DNA of 64,000 bases from Oceanobacillus massiliensis str. N'diop. Lineage in GTDB: Bacteria > Bacillota > Bacilli > Bacillales > Amphibacillaceae. Position 1 is the stretch's first letter. Every line of letters starts with the position of its first letter. Shown here one piece after another: positions 15,984 to 25,336 of the stretch. The stretch spans positions 38,087 to 102,086 of the forward strand of contig NZ_HE610981.1 in assembly GCF_000285495.1 (NCBI RefSeq), written 5' to 3'. Both the position numbers and the translations under genes were made by a program. Under the pieces are notes generated by a model, which was not told the origin of the DNA, did not search any database, and saw only the letters and a program-made list of their open reading frames with translations.

Positions 15984-17954
15984 TTACAACCCTCCAGTGA
16001 ACAGCTTTAATTCTTCTTCACTCGCTTCAATGGATAACATAATGTTTCCGACACCTGAAATACTTAATAAACAATCTCCCTGCTGGAGTTGAGGGACGTG
16101 TTCCAATTCGCTTTCCGTTAGCTGCCCTTCAAAAATTGTTCGTAAAGAGTCCAATGTGTTTGAATCTTGCTGCATCACAAACTTATATTGAGTTAGTTCA
16201 AATAACGTACGTATTTTTGTGACGGTTGCAGTGTCTTTATTATCTGGAACAAAGTCTCTGATGGATTGACTTGCTAAAATCATCCCACCAAAATACTTAC
16301 GGGCTTCTCTTGCAAAATCTGTTAAAAAAGAGACAGCTAACATATTTTCGGCATTCACCAAACGATGTGCTTCGTCAATCATAATTAAAAATCGGACGGC
16401 ATCATCAGGGTCAAATGTTTCACTTTGATACATCTGTTTCATTTGTCTTGCTCCCACTTGAATCAAGTTATCCCAGATTAAATTTAACGTATTATACATT
16501 TGTGCCTGAAACACATTCTTTTCTAATTTCGTCAGGTTACGGATAGAAAAGAAAATCACTTGTTCATCAGTGATATCCTGAATCGTTGTATGACCGTTAA
16601 ACAATGAAGCATAGCTGTTCACTAAGTTATCAACGACTAATTCAATTTTCTCCAACCGATCTACCCGCGAAATGGATAATTCATTACGTATCGTTCGTTT
16701 CTCTGAGTTGTCATATAGCTGCTCTCGAATATATTCTAGCAAGTCGCTAAAGATTGGATATTCTTTGTTTCCCAATGTCGTCACACCTGTTGTTTTAGTT
16801 TTTTTCATAAAGCCTAGCGATTCATAAAACATGCGTAAGATCTTTTTAAATTCTTCAATTTCCTCTGTAGAAGGACTGCCAGCAAGAAATTCATAAAAAA
16901 TAGCAACCTTTGATATATGTTGCATAAAGCACTGCTTTTCATATTGTTCAAAGCTTACCTGTTCTTCATTGTAATTGCTTTTATCATCTGCCCGATAAAT
17001 TTGGAGTGGATTAATAATCCCATCACTTCCATCCAAGCTAATGGATTGACCTCCTAGTGCACCAACTAAGGTTTTAAATTCCCCTGTCACATCAAACCCT
17101 CGAATGAAATTTCCTCTAGCTTCATTATCCATAAGTAATTTTTTTAACGTAGTCGATTTACCAGCACCCATTTTCCCAACAACGACTGCATTGTAAAAGC
17201 GTCTTAATTTATCTTTATGGAACAAATCAAATAGAACATTTCCACCAGTAAACGATGTACCTAGAAAACTGCCTGTTCGATCATTTAACTCTGAAAAGTG
17301 ATACGGTAATCCAGATGCAAGCGTAATGGCTGGCATCCCTTTTCCCTCTCTTTTATTCGGAAATCTAATTTGCTGCTCATAGGGCAGGAATAATGATTGC
17401 CATTCGTAGTAGGTTTCGTTCAAAAATATTTGCCCCTTAAATCCAATGGAATTGAGTTTAGATATGGTTTGCTCCACCTTCCTTTCTAATTCCCAAATTG
17501 TTGGTGTAGCAACAAATAAGCGAATATGAAGAAGCTTAATAACTTCTCCCATTTCGGAAATTTGCTGATATAAATCTTCCATTTCTTTATAACTTCGTTG
17601 AGCGTCCATCCGGTCAGATTCTTGTTTCGCGCTACGAAAACGGACATCATGTTCCACCATACTCTTATTAATCGAACTAATCGTTTCATCCTGATCCATC
17701 GTGGTCACATCAGCTACCACAGTAACATCATACATGGCCATCACTTTATCCAACCAAAGCAAATTGACGTTGGAAGGATAATCCCACACATGGACGCACG
17801 CTTCATAACCGTCTCCTTTTTGAATGTACTTATCTTTAAAAGTCATGCCACCTTGGGGTTGTATTTTCGTTAAAAATGCTTTATCCAGTTTTGGTTTCTT
17901 AGAATTCTTTTCTTCCTCAATAAAAGTATTTGTATGTTGTTTCACACCTACCAT
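15984..17954 (-). CDS. virB4: VirB4-family conjugation ATPase
   Basis: A 656-residue ATPase that powers type IV secretion channel assembly. The Walker A motif is VVGKMGAGKSTTLKKLL near residue 265, and the Walker B is FLIMIDEAHRLV near residue 515. A FGGMILASQSIRDF sensor segment follows, as in VirB4/TraE proteins. The N-terminal third (GDGYEACVHVWDYPSNVNLL) is the usual VirB4 N-domain. The ATG at 17954 directly abuts AAAGAAAGG; a GTG three codons on (17945) has better spacing, so the start is unsure. The gene is complete, with a truncated partner immediately upstream. No VirD4/TcpA coupling ATPase is visible in the window. Confidence 0.92.
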   Translation of the reverse strand: MVGVKQHTNTFIEEEKNSKKPKLDKAFLTKIQPQGGMTFKDKYIQKGDGYEACVHVWDYPSNVNLLWLDKVMAMYDVTVVADVTTMDQDETISSINKSMVEHDVRFRSAKQESDRMDAQRSYKEMEDLYQQISEMGEVIKLLHIRLFVATPTIWELERKVEQTISKLNSIGFKGQIFLNETYYEWQSLFLPYEQQIRFPNKREGKGMPAITLASGLPYHFSELNDRTGSFLGTSFTGGNVLFDLFHKDKLRRFYNAVVVGKMGAGKSTTLKKLLMDNEARGNFIRGFDVTGEFKTLVGALGGQSISLDGSDGIINPLQIYRADDKSNYNEEQVSFEQYEKQCFMQHISKVAIFYEFLAGSPSTEEIEEFKKILRMFYESLGFMKKTKTTGVTTLGNKEYPIFSDLLEYIREQLYDNSEKRTIRNELSISRVDRLEKIELVVDNLVNSYASLFNGHTTIQDITDEQVIFFSIRNLTKLEKNVFQAQMYNTLNLIWDNLIQVGARQMKQMYQSETFDPDDAVRFLIMIDEAHRLVNAENMLAVSFLTDFAREARKYFGGMILASQSIRDFVPDNKDTATVTKIRTLFELTQYKFVMQQDSNTLDSLRTIFEGQLTESELEHVPQLQQGDCLLSISGVGNIMLSIEASEEELKLFTGGL

Positions 17955-17961
17955 CCTTTCT

Positions 17962-18606
17962 TTAAAGCTGCGTATTTTGATTGTTTAATAGAAATAATAT
18001 CTGTTCCTTTTTGTTCTTGGATAATCTCTGTAATGGAAATGAATTTTGCATCCCCTGCATACAGTCACTTTTTCGGTCTTCCAGTTCTTCTTTATCATCT
18101 GCATAGATAAACATGAAAAACTCCCGATTATAACGTTCTCTTTCTAAATACTCGAATTCGAATAACTTTTGATCAATATACTTTAAACGTGACGGATTCT
18201 TCGCCTGTTGCTGTTTTTTCAACCAATATGCCCGCTGTACTTCCGTATTGGTTGGGAAGTTTAAAATGACTTCCTTGAAAGAACGAAAATAACTTCTGAG
18301 GAATTGCGCTCGATTTAATAGTAAGTAATTTAAGTCCGCATCATTTAAGGCATGAATATTTTTCGTCTGTACCTGAAAAATGTCCATGACTCCTTCTTTC
18401 AACAAAATGTACTCATCATGTAATTGCACAAAAGGAAGAATAGCAGATGTCTGTTTTAATAACTTGGGCTTTTTGCCTTGTTCTTTCATACCTTTTTGAA
18501 ATTCCTTTTTCACTATCCTCTGATGTTTAAGTTTTTGCAGTAGCTGAGCCATTTTGTTAGGTTTTTTATTTGTATCTGGAAACTTTTCCTTCACTTCTTT
18601 GTATTC
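17962..18606 (-). pseudogene. Conjugation protein truncated by a deletion
   Basis: The frame reads from about 18606 into YKEVKEKFPDTNKKPNKMAQ and on to a C-terminus rich in Lys/Glu/Tyr. One segment contains LHDEYILLKEGVMDIFQVQ, and another LRSYFRSFKEVILNFPT and RYNREFFMFIYADD. It resembles the small protein that precedes VirB4 in Bacillaceae transfer operons (VirB4 N-domain-like). Upstream of about 18606 the reading runs backwards through the xre gene, so the native 5' end is gone. An internal ATG at 18552 could still start a shortened protein. The stop lies seven bases before the virB4 start, so the operon is otherwise intact. Confidence 0.65.
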
Positions 18607-18607
18607 A

Positions 18608-18994
18608 GGTATTAGCGCTGCGCAATTGTCCAGAATCGAAAATGGAAAAAGAGGCATTCCAAAAGCCGAGAATATCCAAAAACTTGCGGAAGCATTATCC
18701 ATTCCTTATGATGAAATAATGAGGGTGGCTGGTTATTACAAACCAAACAACACCAAGCAAGAGGAAGATCTTCCTGAGCTGTCAGATAAGGAAGAGCGTG
18801 ATATAGCTAAGGATCTAGAAAAGATGATAAATAACTTATCTAATGATGATGCATACTCACAATTCGATGGAAGGGCGATAGATGAAATGGATAAGGAAGA
18901 TAGAGAACTACTAATTGCTTCATTGGAAAATTCACTTCGCATGGCTAAACGAATGGCAAAACAAAAGTTTACCCCCAACAAATATAAAAAATAA
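18608..18994 (+). pseudogene. XRE-family repressor lacking its N-terminus
   Basis: From codon 18608 the protein reads GISAAQLSRIENGKRGIPKA, then an EALSIPYDEIMRVAGYY segment. That is the second half of a helix-turn-helix XRE domain, followed by the acidic linker (EEDLPELSDKEERDIAKDLE) and C-terminal helix of an ImmR-like ICE repressor. The first helix and start region, normally about 25 residues, are missing. The ATG at 18554 lies in sequence derived from the opposite-strand transfer gene. The immA-like gene follows nine bases later, so this was the regulator of the ICEBs1-type immR-immA-int module. Confidence 0.75.
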
Positions 18995-19002
18995 GGTATT
19001 CT

Positions 19003-19452
19003 ATGGCGCATTTAATGCCTAGGAATACAGCAATAAAACTTATTGATAAATATGGAACAAATTGCCCTTTTGAAATAGCAGAGCGTAAAGGTATCATGAT
19101 TATTTTTGAATCTCTGGGGGGATCTTTGGGATACTACACTTGCTACAAAAGGATTCAATCTATCCATATTAATGATAATATAGATGAGACATTGCAAAGA
19201 TTTGTCTGTGCTCATGAATTAGGCCATTCGTTATTGCATAAAAGTGAAAATGCACCTTTTTTAAAGAAGAATACCTTCTTTACTACAAACAAAAATGAGG
19301 TAGAGGCTAATACATTTGCAGTTGAATTGCTTATTCCAGATAAATGTATTTATGAATTTAAAGATACAAGCGTTACCATAAATGAAGTAGCTCAAACGTA
19401 TGGCGTTCCAGAAGAAATGTGCAATCTGAAAAAAATTGATCATATAAAGTAG
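19003..19452 (+). CDS. immA: ImmA/IrrE-family metalloprotease
   Basis: A 149-residue zinc protease. The metal motif is CAHELGHSLLHK, with a downstream NEVEANTFAVELLIP helix supplying the third ligand, as in ICEBs1 ImmA. In that family the protease cleaves the partner XRE repressor after DNA damage or quorum signals and so releases the element. The ATG at 19003 has AAGG six bases upstream. The partner gene just upstream has lost its DNA-binding half, so the switch is probably broken. The short C-terminus (EEMCNLKKIDHIK) may also be slightly truncated relative to the family. Confidence 0.88.
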   Translation: MAHLMPRNTAIKLIDKYGTNCPFEIAERKGIMIIFESLGGSLGYYTCYKRIQSIHINDNIDETLQRFVCAHELGHSLLHKSENAPFLKKNTFFTTNKNEVEANTFAVELLIPDKCIYEFKDTSVTINEVAQTYGVPEEMCNLKKIDHIK

Positions 19453-19543
19453 GTATGCAAATATTGCATTCTTTTTTTTAACACATATATAGAACATATA
19501 TTCCCATATGTCTATCCTGCTGATATGAAAGGTGGTAAGGAAA

Positions 19544-20565
19544 TTGAAAAATCCAAATGGATACGGCTCCGTATGCAAATTGTCTGGTAAACGAAGAAAA
19601 CCATTCGCGGTCATAGTCACTACTGGATGGAATGACGAAGGAAAACAAAGACGGGAGTATCTAGGATATTATAAAAGCAGAAGAGAGGCCATGGTAGCAT
19701 TAGCTGATTATAATAATAACCCGTATGATTTATCAGCTGGCAAGCTCACATTTAAAGAAGTATATGAACGCTTAATAAAAGAACGTTTCCCTAAAATTTC
19801 AAAATCAAATCAACTTGGCTATGAAATGGCTTTTAGAAGATCAGAACCTTTACACGATATGAAATTTAATGAAGTAAGGAAGGCTCATCTACAATCTGTA
19901 ATTGATAACTGTGATAAATCATGGGGTACAAAGAAAAAATAAAAGTATTATTTAATCAAATGTATAAACATGCTTTAGAAAACGATTTAACACATAAAGA
20001 TTATGCTAGATTTGTCGAGCTTCCAAAAAATGATACAAAGAATTCCAGAAAACCATTTACTTTGGATGAGATTAATATTCTTTGGGAAAACATCGACCGC
20101 TTCGATGACATTGATTCTGTTTTAATTATGATTTACACTGGTTTGCGCCCTGGGGAACTTGTGGAAGTAAAAAATAAAAGTATTCAATTAGATGAAAGGT
20201 ATTTTCGGGGTGGCTTCAAAACGGAAGCTGGGACGAATAGGGTCATACCAATTCATAAAAAAATCCATAAATTAATTGAAAATCGTATGGATCCTAATAA
20301 TGAATATCTGATTACAAACTTTGAGGGTAGTAAGTTGAGTTATTATGTTTATTATCATGAGAAATTCAAGAAGATTATGCAACAACTAGAATTGAATCAT
20401 AGACCACACGATTGCAGACATACCTTCGCAACCCTTATGGATAATGCTGATGCAAATAAACTATCAATCAAACGGATCATGGGTCACGCAGCTAAAGATA
20501 TCACTGATAAAGTTTATACGCATAAAGATATCAAGCAGCTTCTTATGGCAATTGACAGGCTATAA
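19544..20565 (+). pseudogene. int: Tyrosine integrase, frameshifted
   Basis: A Tn916/ICE-type integrase with all domains present but in two frames. The Arm-binding start is KNPNGYGSVCKLSGKRRKPF, from TTG 19544 with AAGGTGG eight bases upstream. The core-binding domain follows up to SWGTKKK. At a run of six A (19934-19939) the frame shifts, and the remainder reads IKVLFNQMYKHALENDLTHK to the end at 20565. The catalytic residues are all visible: Arg in TGLRPGEL, Lys in GGFKTEAGT, HDCRHTF, GHAA, and Tyr in KVYTH. One added A would restore about 340 residues. As written, no active integrase can be made without slippage. Confidence 0.9.
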
Positions 20566-20644
20566 GAAAGCTGCTTTTTGTAGCTTTAAAACAAAGTTTG
20601 AACAGAAAGGCATGACAAGCCCGGATAATACCCTAATCAAGACG

Positions 20645-20680
20645 AATCCATTTTGAAAAAAGGATTGATCAAAATGGATT
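20645..20680. terminator. Inverted repeat after the integrase
   Basis: AATCCATTTTG (20645-20655) is the exact reverse complement of CAAAATGGATT (20670-20680), with a 14-bp loop. It lies 80 bp downstream of the integrase stop. The following bases are CTCTCTTT rather than a pure T-run, so termination strength is doubtful; it could instead be part of an element end. Confidence 0.45.
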
Positions 20681-20812
20681 CTCTCTTTGTGAAATGATAT
20701 ACAATTTTTATAAAAAGGTTTGACCATTTTCCTCCTTTTGTTGTTAAACAATCGCGCCCGTTAACGGAACAAGCATATATCTAAAATAAAACACTTGTTG
20801 CCTATCAGATTA

Positions 20813-21279
20813 TTATTTCAATACAGCCTTGAATGCGTAATTTTCCGGATTCAAATGAATCAAGTTCAGGTTTGAAACAGTTATTTTACAATGAATTCTC
20901 CATGTCATTGGAAGGAATTCGGTGATCAAGCGGCGGATCAGAACCCGTTTTAACGGCTTCCCACTCAATGATGAACAACAATCCAGCCGGATATGGCCCA
21001 GATCACTTTCAACATAGTGAATGTTTTCAAGTTGCACTTTCGCCGCATTTTCCTTCAACATCCTTAGCATTTTCGGTTCAATATCCACCGCAAAAACTTC
21101 CTGTACCTGTTTAGCCATGGGAATCGTGAAAAACCCAGTGTCTGCTACCAAGGTCGCCAACCGTGTCATTTTTATCTAATTCCAAATACCGGATTATTTT
21201 CCTCCGGTGGTTTTTTCTGCGATCGACACTCATAAGCTTATCTGCTCTTTCTTTCTAGGTTAAAGCGTTTATCAGTCAT
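20813..21279 (-). pseudogene. SAM-dependent methyltransferase, decayed
   Basis: An ATG at 21279, preceded by AAGGAGAT, starts MTDKRFNLERKS. After a shift the frame continues DKLMSVDRR and IIRYLELDKNDTVGDLG. After a second shift at the glycine-rich SAM loop it continues TGFFTIPMAKQVQEVFAVDI and on to NIHYVESDLGHIRLD. These are motifs I-III of a class I (UbiE-like) methyltransferase. Beyond about 20990 the sequence no longer resembles one. At least two frameshifts and loss of the C-terminus make it a pseudogene. It follows the cstR gene, where methyltransferases often sit in Bacillaceae sulfur and metal clusters. Confidence 0.75.
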
Positions 21280-21315
21280 TGTTATCTCCTTCCCCTCAAC
21301 ACATCTGCAGGAGAA

Positions 21316-21576
21316 TTACCGACTTTTCACAAGCAGGTTTACTGCTTCCTTAATAAGATCTTCCGAACTTTCACCGGAGTCCTTCGCCTCACGAATGCAC
21401 GCTTCCAGATTTCTGCTAACAACCAATGCTGCTGTACGGTCAAGCGCATTTCTGGCAGCAGTCATCTGGTTCACTACATCACGACATTCTTTCCCTTCAT
21501 CCATTGCTTTCAATAATCCCCTGACTTGACCTTCAATACGTTTCATTCGATTTTTCATCTGATCATCATAATCCAT
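21316..21576 (-). CDS. cstR: CstR-type persulfide-sensing repressor
   Basis: An 86-residue CsoR/RcnR-family helical repressor. The cysteines fall at positions 31 (KECRDVV) and 60 (NLEACIRE), exactly as in persulfide-sensing CstR. The residue where copper-sensing CsoR has its histidine ligand appears to be Asn56, which argues against copper sensing. CstR releases its operators when the two cysteines become linked by a polysulfide bridge. The start is ATG 21576, with AAAAGGGG nine bases upstream. A candidate operator at 21661-21676 lies in its own promoter region, and others lie upstream of the sulfur operon at 26.8-26.9 kb. Confidence 0.9.
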   Translation of the reverse strand: MDYDDQMKNRMKRIEGQVRGLLKAMDEGKECRDVVNQMTAARNALDRTAALVVSRNLEACIREAKDSGESSEDLIKEAVNLLVKSR

Positions 21577-21660
21577 TGGACGGCACCCCTTTTCTCTATT
21601 GAATCTGGTATTTGTATTGTACATAAACCAGTTTTATACATTCATTTCCTTTACTCTATT

Positions 21661-21676
21661 ATACATGATGGGGTAT
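21661..21676. promoter_or_regulatory. Candidate CstR operator upstream of cstR
   Basis: ATACATGATGGGGTAT has one good half-site (GGGTAT) and one weak half-site (ATACAT versus ATACCC). On the minus strand it lies just upstream of and overlapping a TATAAT -10 box, with the cstR start about 85 bp further. Autoregulation is normal for this repressor family; the site itself is degenerate. Confidence 0.5.
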
Positions 21677-21718
21677 TAAAATTCACAAAAAAAGATGAAA
21701 TTTTTTCGTAATTAGATA

Positions 21719-22120
21719 TTATTTTGTCTTATCTATACAAACAATCAGTCGTTCCTCTATATCAGCTGCAAACTTTTGTAATGAAGCATCATGAACCATT
21801 TCAATTAATGCTGTTGGCTTTGGCATGCCGATTTTAACCTTGTTTGTTTCAATATCCTGGTACACAACCATTTTGCATGGGAGAAAATAACCTATAAGCT
21901 GATTTTGAGATAATACATTATTCGCCTCTTTTGGATTACAAACTTCCAAAACCTGATAGGCTTGTTCAAAATCAAACCCTTTATTGTTTAACGTTTCTTT
22001 AACATCAAATTGCCAAAGCACACCGAATTTTTCTTCCTTTAGGTTTTCCTCCAGTGCATGAATCGCTTTCTCCATTGATTTTTCCGTTTCAACTGTATAA
22101 TGAAACATAACCTTAAACAA
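21719..22120 (-). CDS. DUF302 family protein
   Basis: A 133-residue soluble protein beginning FKVMFHYTVETEKSMEKAIH and carrying the family core LWQFDVKETLNNKGFDFEQAY, then EVCNPKEANNVL and IGYFLPCKMVVYQD. DUF302 proteins are often encoded in sulfur, arsenic or metal detoxification clusters; their biochemical role is not established. The pattern Cys-Asn-Pro and a second Cys in LPCKM is conserved in many members, so they may bind metal or sulfane sulfur (inference). It lies 140 bp upstream of cstR on the same strand and is probably in its regulon. Confidence 0.85.
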   Translation of the reverse strand: MFKVMFHYTVETEKSMEKAIHALEENLKEEKFGVLWQFDVKETLNNKGFDFEQAYQVLEVCNPKEANNVLSQNQLIGYFLPCKMVVYQDIETNKVKIGMPKPTALIEMVHDASLQKFAADIEERLIVCIDKTK

Positions 22121-22237
22121 CTCCCTTTTTATAAAAAGTTACCTGCCATAAACAGATAAAATTATATTTGGTAATTTTTATCCAACGTTTAATATTAACC
22201 CATACGACGGAATGTTAAACTTCTTCATTATCAATTA

Positions 22238-22597
22238 TCATACCCAGGCATTCATTCCGCCTTTAACATTAGATATTTTTTCAAAACCTTGTTTCTTAAG
22301 CATTTTGGCTGCCTTTGCGCTTCGCATACCGCTTTGACAAATAACGACTACTTCTTTATTTTTATCCAATTCTCCGGTACGTTTTGATAAATGGGCTAAT
22401 GGCACATTTGCAAATTTCTTCTGATGATTGGCTTTATACTCACCCGGTGTTCTTACATCAACGAACTGTACATCTTTTTCCGCAAACTTATCTTTTGCTT
22501 CTTTTGCGGTTATATTCGAAACTCCTTTTGTCGGAAGAAAAAAGTTCACCACAAATGCAATTATAATAATGAAAAAAATCCATTGTAAAATTTCCAT
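22238..22597 (-). CDS. Membrane-anchored rhodanese
   Basis: A 119-residue protein: an N-terminal membrane helix (LQWIFFIIIIAFVVNFFL) followed by one rhodanese domain. The active-site loop is ICQSGMRSA, with the catalytic cysteine that carries persulfide sulfur. The conserved FVDVRTPGEY and GGMNAW motifs flank it. It would transfer sulfane sulfur at the membrane, next to the TauE/SafE-like exporter encoded 37 bp upstream. The gene is complete. Confidence 0.9.
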   Translation of the reverse strand: MEILQWIFFIIIIAFVVNFFLPTKGVSNITAKEAKDKFAEKDVQFVDVRTPGEYKANHQKKFANVPLAHLSKRTGELDKNKEVVVICQSGMRSAKAAKMLKKQGFEKISNVKGGMNAWV

Positions 22598-22633
22598 CCA
22601 ACTCCCTCCTAATCCATTAGGTAACTGGTTATC

Positions 22634-23416
22634 CTAGAAAAAATCCGACCATATTTTAACAGCTGTTGCCAGAATCAGAACGGCAAGAATGCCTTGTAAT
22701 ACTCTCGTATTTACTCGCTTACCGGCATTTGCACCAAGCGGAGATGCAATCAGACTAGCAATAATCATGATCACAGCCGGAATAAGTAACACCTGGCCCG
22801 TCATTATTTTACCTGCCGTTGAACCAACGGCTGAAAGAAATGTAATGGCAAGTGAAGATGCAATCGTCACACGTGTCGGTATCTTCAGCACAAGCAGCAT
22901 AATTGGAACCAATAAAAATGCGCCTGCCGCACCTACAATTCCGGCCCCAATACCGGTTACAAATGCAAAAAATGCAGCCAGCCACTTGTTGAATGTAACC
23001 TGGTCAAGCGGGGTATCGTCGATCCCTTTTTTAGGAACAAACATCATAACGGCTGCGATGGTAGCCATTACACCATACACAAAATTGATGCCGCCATCCG
23101 TCATGAACTGGGAACCATAACCACCAATAAAGCTTCCAAGCAGGATACTTATCCCCATATAAATAATCAGTGTTTTATTTAGGTATCCACCTTTCCGGTA
23201 TGCCCATACCCCGCCAATTGTAGCAAACAAAACCTGAACGGCACTAATGCCGGAAACTTCATGCGCTGTAAACGCTGATAGTCCTAATAAAGGCGGAATG
23301 TATAGCAGCATCGGATATTTAACAATGGAACCACCGATACCAACCATCCCGGATAGGAATGAACCACCAAATCCAATTAAAAACAGGACTAATATGAACA
23401 TTAAACTGTATTCCAT
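22634..23416 (-). CDS. yrkJ: TauE/SafE-family sulfur anion exporter
   Basis: A 260-residue membrane protein with about eight helices and the family's two-repeat structure ([21 protein letters not shown] near the N-terminus and [20 protein letters not shown] in the second half). Members export sulfite, thiosulfate or related anions. Its size and position after tusA and the persulfide dioxygenase match B. subtilis yrkJ. I start at ATG 23416, since AAAGGAG is seven bases upstream of it and only one base from the first ATG. Role in this cluster: removal of sulfite or thiosulfate made by the dioxygenase (inference). Confidence 0.88.
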   Translation of the reverse strand: MEYSLMFILVLFLIGFGGSFLSGMVGIGGSIVKYPMLLYIPPLLGLSAFTAHEVSGISAVQVLFATIGGVWAYRKGGYLNKTLIIYMGISILLGSFIGGYGSQFMTDGGINFVYGVMATIAAVMMFVPKKGIDDTPLDQVTFNKWLAAFFAFVTGIGAGIVGAAGAFLLVPIMLLVLKIPTRVTIASSLAITFLSAVGSTAGKIMTGQVLLIPAVIMIIASLIASPLGANAGKRVNTRVLQGILAVLILATAVKIWSDFF

Positions 23417-23432
23417 AGCCATACTCCTTTCA

Positions 23433-23460
23433 TAAAAAGAAAAGACCCCTGAATAAGGGG
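23433..23460 (-). terminator. Attenuator or terminator between tusA and the exporter gene
   Basis: On the minus strand CCCCT-TATTC-AGGGG is followed by TCTTTTCTTTTT. It lies between the stop of the TusA-like gene (23468) and the start of the exporter gene (23416), so it may lower exporter expression relative to the upstream genes. The stem is only five base pairs but GC-rich. Confidence 0.6.
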
Positions 23461-23467
23461 CCCCTCG

Positions 23468-23698
23468 TTAGGATTTCTTAATCCAGAACTTCAGTACGTC
23501 ATTTTCTTCAGTTTGATCCACCAGCTCGTGACCACCTGAATTAGTCCAAGCTGTTAAATCACTTTTTGCACCTTTGTCTGTCGCATGAACTTCCAGAATT
23601 TCACCCGATTCAATTTCTTCGATTGCCTTTTTCGTTTTTACTACCGGCATAGGACATGCCATTCCTTTTGCATCTAATACTTTTACTGCTTCCATCAT
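23468..23698 (-). CDS. yrkI: TusA-like sulfur carrier
   Basis: A 76-residue TusA/SirA-fold protein. The defining motif GMACPMPVVKTKKAI puts the sulfur-carrying cysteine at position 15; the rest is the usual two-layer alpha/beta fold (GEILEVHATDKGAKSDLTAW, VLKFWIKKS). It relays persulfide sulfur between rhodanese, DsrE-type proteins and the dioxygenase. AAGGAGG lies six bases before the first of two adjacent ATGs. Size and place match B. subtilis yrkI. Confidence 0.92.
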   Translation of the reverse strand: MMEAVKVLDAKGMACPMPVVKTKKAIEEIESGEILEVHATDKGAKSDLTAWTNSGGHELVDQTEENDVLKFWIKKS

Positions 23699-23763
23699 AA
23701 GTTCCTCCTTGTAATTTTTTAATCACCGTGCTGTTTCTGGACCCATCCATTCAGTTAAATGTA

Positions 23764-24894
23764 TTAACCGTGTACTGCACAGCGATTCGGGCCAATCTCC
23801 ATTTCGCGCTGTTTTTCAGCTTCCGGGTTCATTTTACCCATATTGGTCTGACGAATATTATCGTGCTCGTTTGGCTGCGGCGGCAGGTTCTCCGTTACCA
23901 TTTTCCGGAAATCCTGTGCATCTTCCACCTGCAGACCTGAATTACGCTGATACAAATCACCAAGCCGTGCCTTGACACTTCCGTCATTTCCAAGTTCATC
24001 CACAAATGAATAGTGAGCGGGCAATACAATCAGATCGTCAGACAGTTCTTTATAACGGCTGTATAACGTTTCCCGCAAATCTCCGACCCAATCTTCAGCC
24101 TTTCCAGCCAAATCAGGGCGGCCAATCGATTTCACAAATAGAATATCTCCGGTCAGCAGGTATTTGTTATCAATCATCAACGATGTGCTTCCAATTGTGT
24201 GTCCCGGTGAATAGATTGGCTGTACCTGAATAGTTGTGTTGCCGACAGTAATATCTGTTCCTTCTTCCAATGATGCATAATCAAATGTTACTTCTTCCGC
24301 ATCTTTATCCGGTAAATGATACGTGCCTCCGGTATTTTCAGCGAGTTGACGTCCACCCGAAATATGGTCAGCGTGAAGATGCGTATCAATCGTATGCTCA
24401 ATCGATACACCTTTTTCTTCAGCAAAACGTTCATAAATACCTGTCATACGATTAGCATCAACAACCGCTGCTTTTTTGTCGGAAACGACCATATATGACA
24501 AGCAGCCTTTTCCAAGACGTACAAACTGGTATAGACTTCCACCGTCATTCAAGTCTGCTATTTTGACAGGCTCCAAATGTTCACTCCAGGCTTTCATGCC
24601 ACCTTCCAAGTCATAAGCATGTGTAAAACCTTCTTCTTCTAAAAGGTCTCTCACCATTTTTGATGAGCCCCCCTTGGCACAAACCACAATTATTTCCTGA
24701 TCTTTATTAACGTTATCCGCTATAGCGTCAACGCCATCGAGCAGATTGAAATAAGGTTCATTGATTATTTCAACGCTGTCCCCTTCGATCTTCCAATCAT
24801 CAAACTCATCCGTATTCCGAACATCCAGGATGAGAGTCTCCTCACGGTTGACAACCCGTTTTGCGAGTTCATCAGTCGTAATACTTTTTGTCAT
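23764..24894 (-). CDS. yrkH: Rhodanese/metallo-beta-lactamase persulfide dioxygenase
   Basis: A 376-residue two-domain enzyme. Residues 1-105 are a rhodanese ([11 protein letters not shown], catalytic loop [10 protein letters not shown], then GGMKAW). Residues about 120-360 are a metallo-beta-lactamase fold with [19 protein letters not shown] and LLTGDILFV, the ligand set of iron persulfide dioxygenases of the ETHE1/CstB group. It is expected to oxidise low-molecular-weight persulfides to sulfite or thiosulfate. The domain order (rhodanese first) is that of B. subtilis YrkH, and differs from staphylococcal CstB. It is the central enzyme of the operon. Confidence 0.9.
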   Translation of the reverse strand: MTKSITTDELAKRVVNREETLILDVRNTDEFDDWKIEGDSVEIINEPYFNLLDGVDAIADNVNKDQEIIVVCAKGGSSKMVRDLLEEEGFTHAYDLEGGMKAWSEHLEPVKIADLNDGGSLYQFVRLGKGCLSYMVVSDKKAAVVDANRMTGIYERFAEEKGVSIEHTIDTHLHADHISGGRQLAENTGGTYHLPDKDAEEVTFDYASLEEGTDITVGNTTIQVQPIYSPGHTIGSTSLMIDNKYLLTGDILFVKSIGRPDLAGKAEDWVGDLRETLYSRYKELSDDLIVLPAHYSFVDELGNDGSVKARLGDLYQRNSGLQVEDAQDFRKMVTENLPPQPNEHDNIRQTNMGKMNPEAEKQREMEIGPNRCAVHG

Positions 24895-24913
24895 ACAATT
24901 AGCCTCCTACTGT

Positions 24914-25318
24914 TTAAAATGTCAGTGAAATATCAGCATCTTTGGCAAATTCAATGAATGAAGCTGCCCCGCCGACTTCAATTCCTTCCACAAAATCGTC
25001 TTTTTCCAGATTCATAACATCCATTGTCATTTGACATCCAATCATTTTGACACCCATTTCCTGAGCCATTTCCAACAACTCACTGATGGATGGAACGTTC
25101 GTTTTTTCAAAGCCTTCTTTGAAGTGCTCTTTCCCTTCCGGCATCGCCAGGTTTTTGTGAGCCTCCTTATGAATCAGGTTGAGTCCTTCAAATGTGAAGA
25201 ATATCCCTACCTCTTTATCCGATGCGGCGGCTGCTGTTGCAATGTTAAATACTTTATAGGCATCGAACATACCACCATTTGCTGCTATTATTGCTACGCG
25301 TGTGTTATTGTTTTCCAT
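24914..25318 (-). CDS. DsrE-family sulfur-transfer protein
   Basis: A 134-residue protein of the DsrE/DsrF/DrsH fold: RVAIIAANGGMFDAYKVFNI, EVGIFFTFEGLNLI, and the cysteine motif MIGCQMTMDVMNLEKDDF near residue 95, where the cysteine can carry sulfane sulfur. It is about 30 residues shorter than the related gene at 26308-26796 because it lacks the basic insert. It lies 19 bp upstream of the dioxygenase gene in the same operon and probably passes sulfur between TusA-like and rhodanese partners. Confidence 0.88.
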   Translation of the reverse strand: MENNNTRVAIIAANGGMFDAYKVFNIATAAAASDKEVGIFFTFEGLNLIHKEAHKNLAMPEGKEHFKEGFEKTNVPSISELLEMAQEMGVKMIGCQMTMDVMNLEKDDFVEGIEVGGAASFIEFAKDADISLTF

Positions 25319-25336
25319 TGTTTATTCCTCCTTCAA

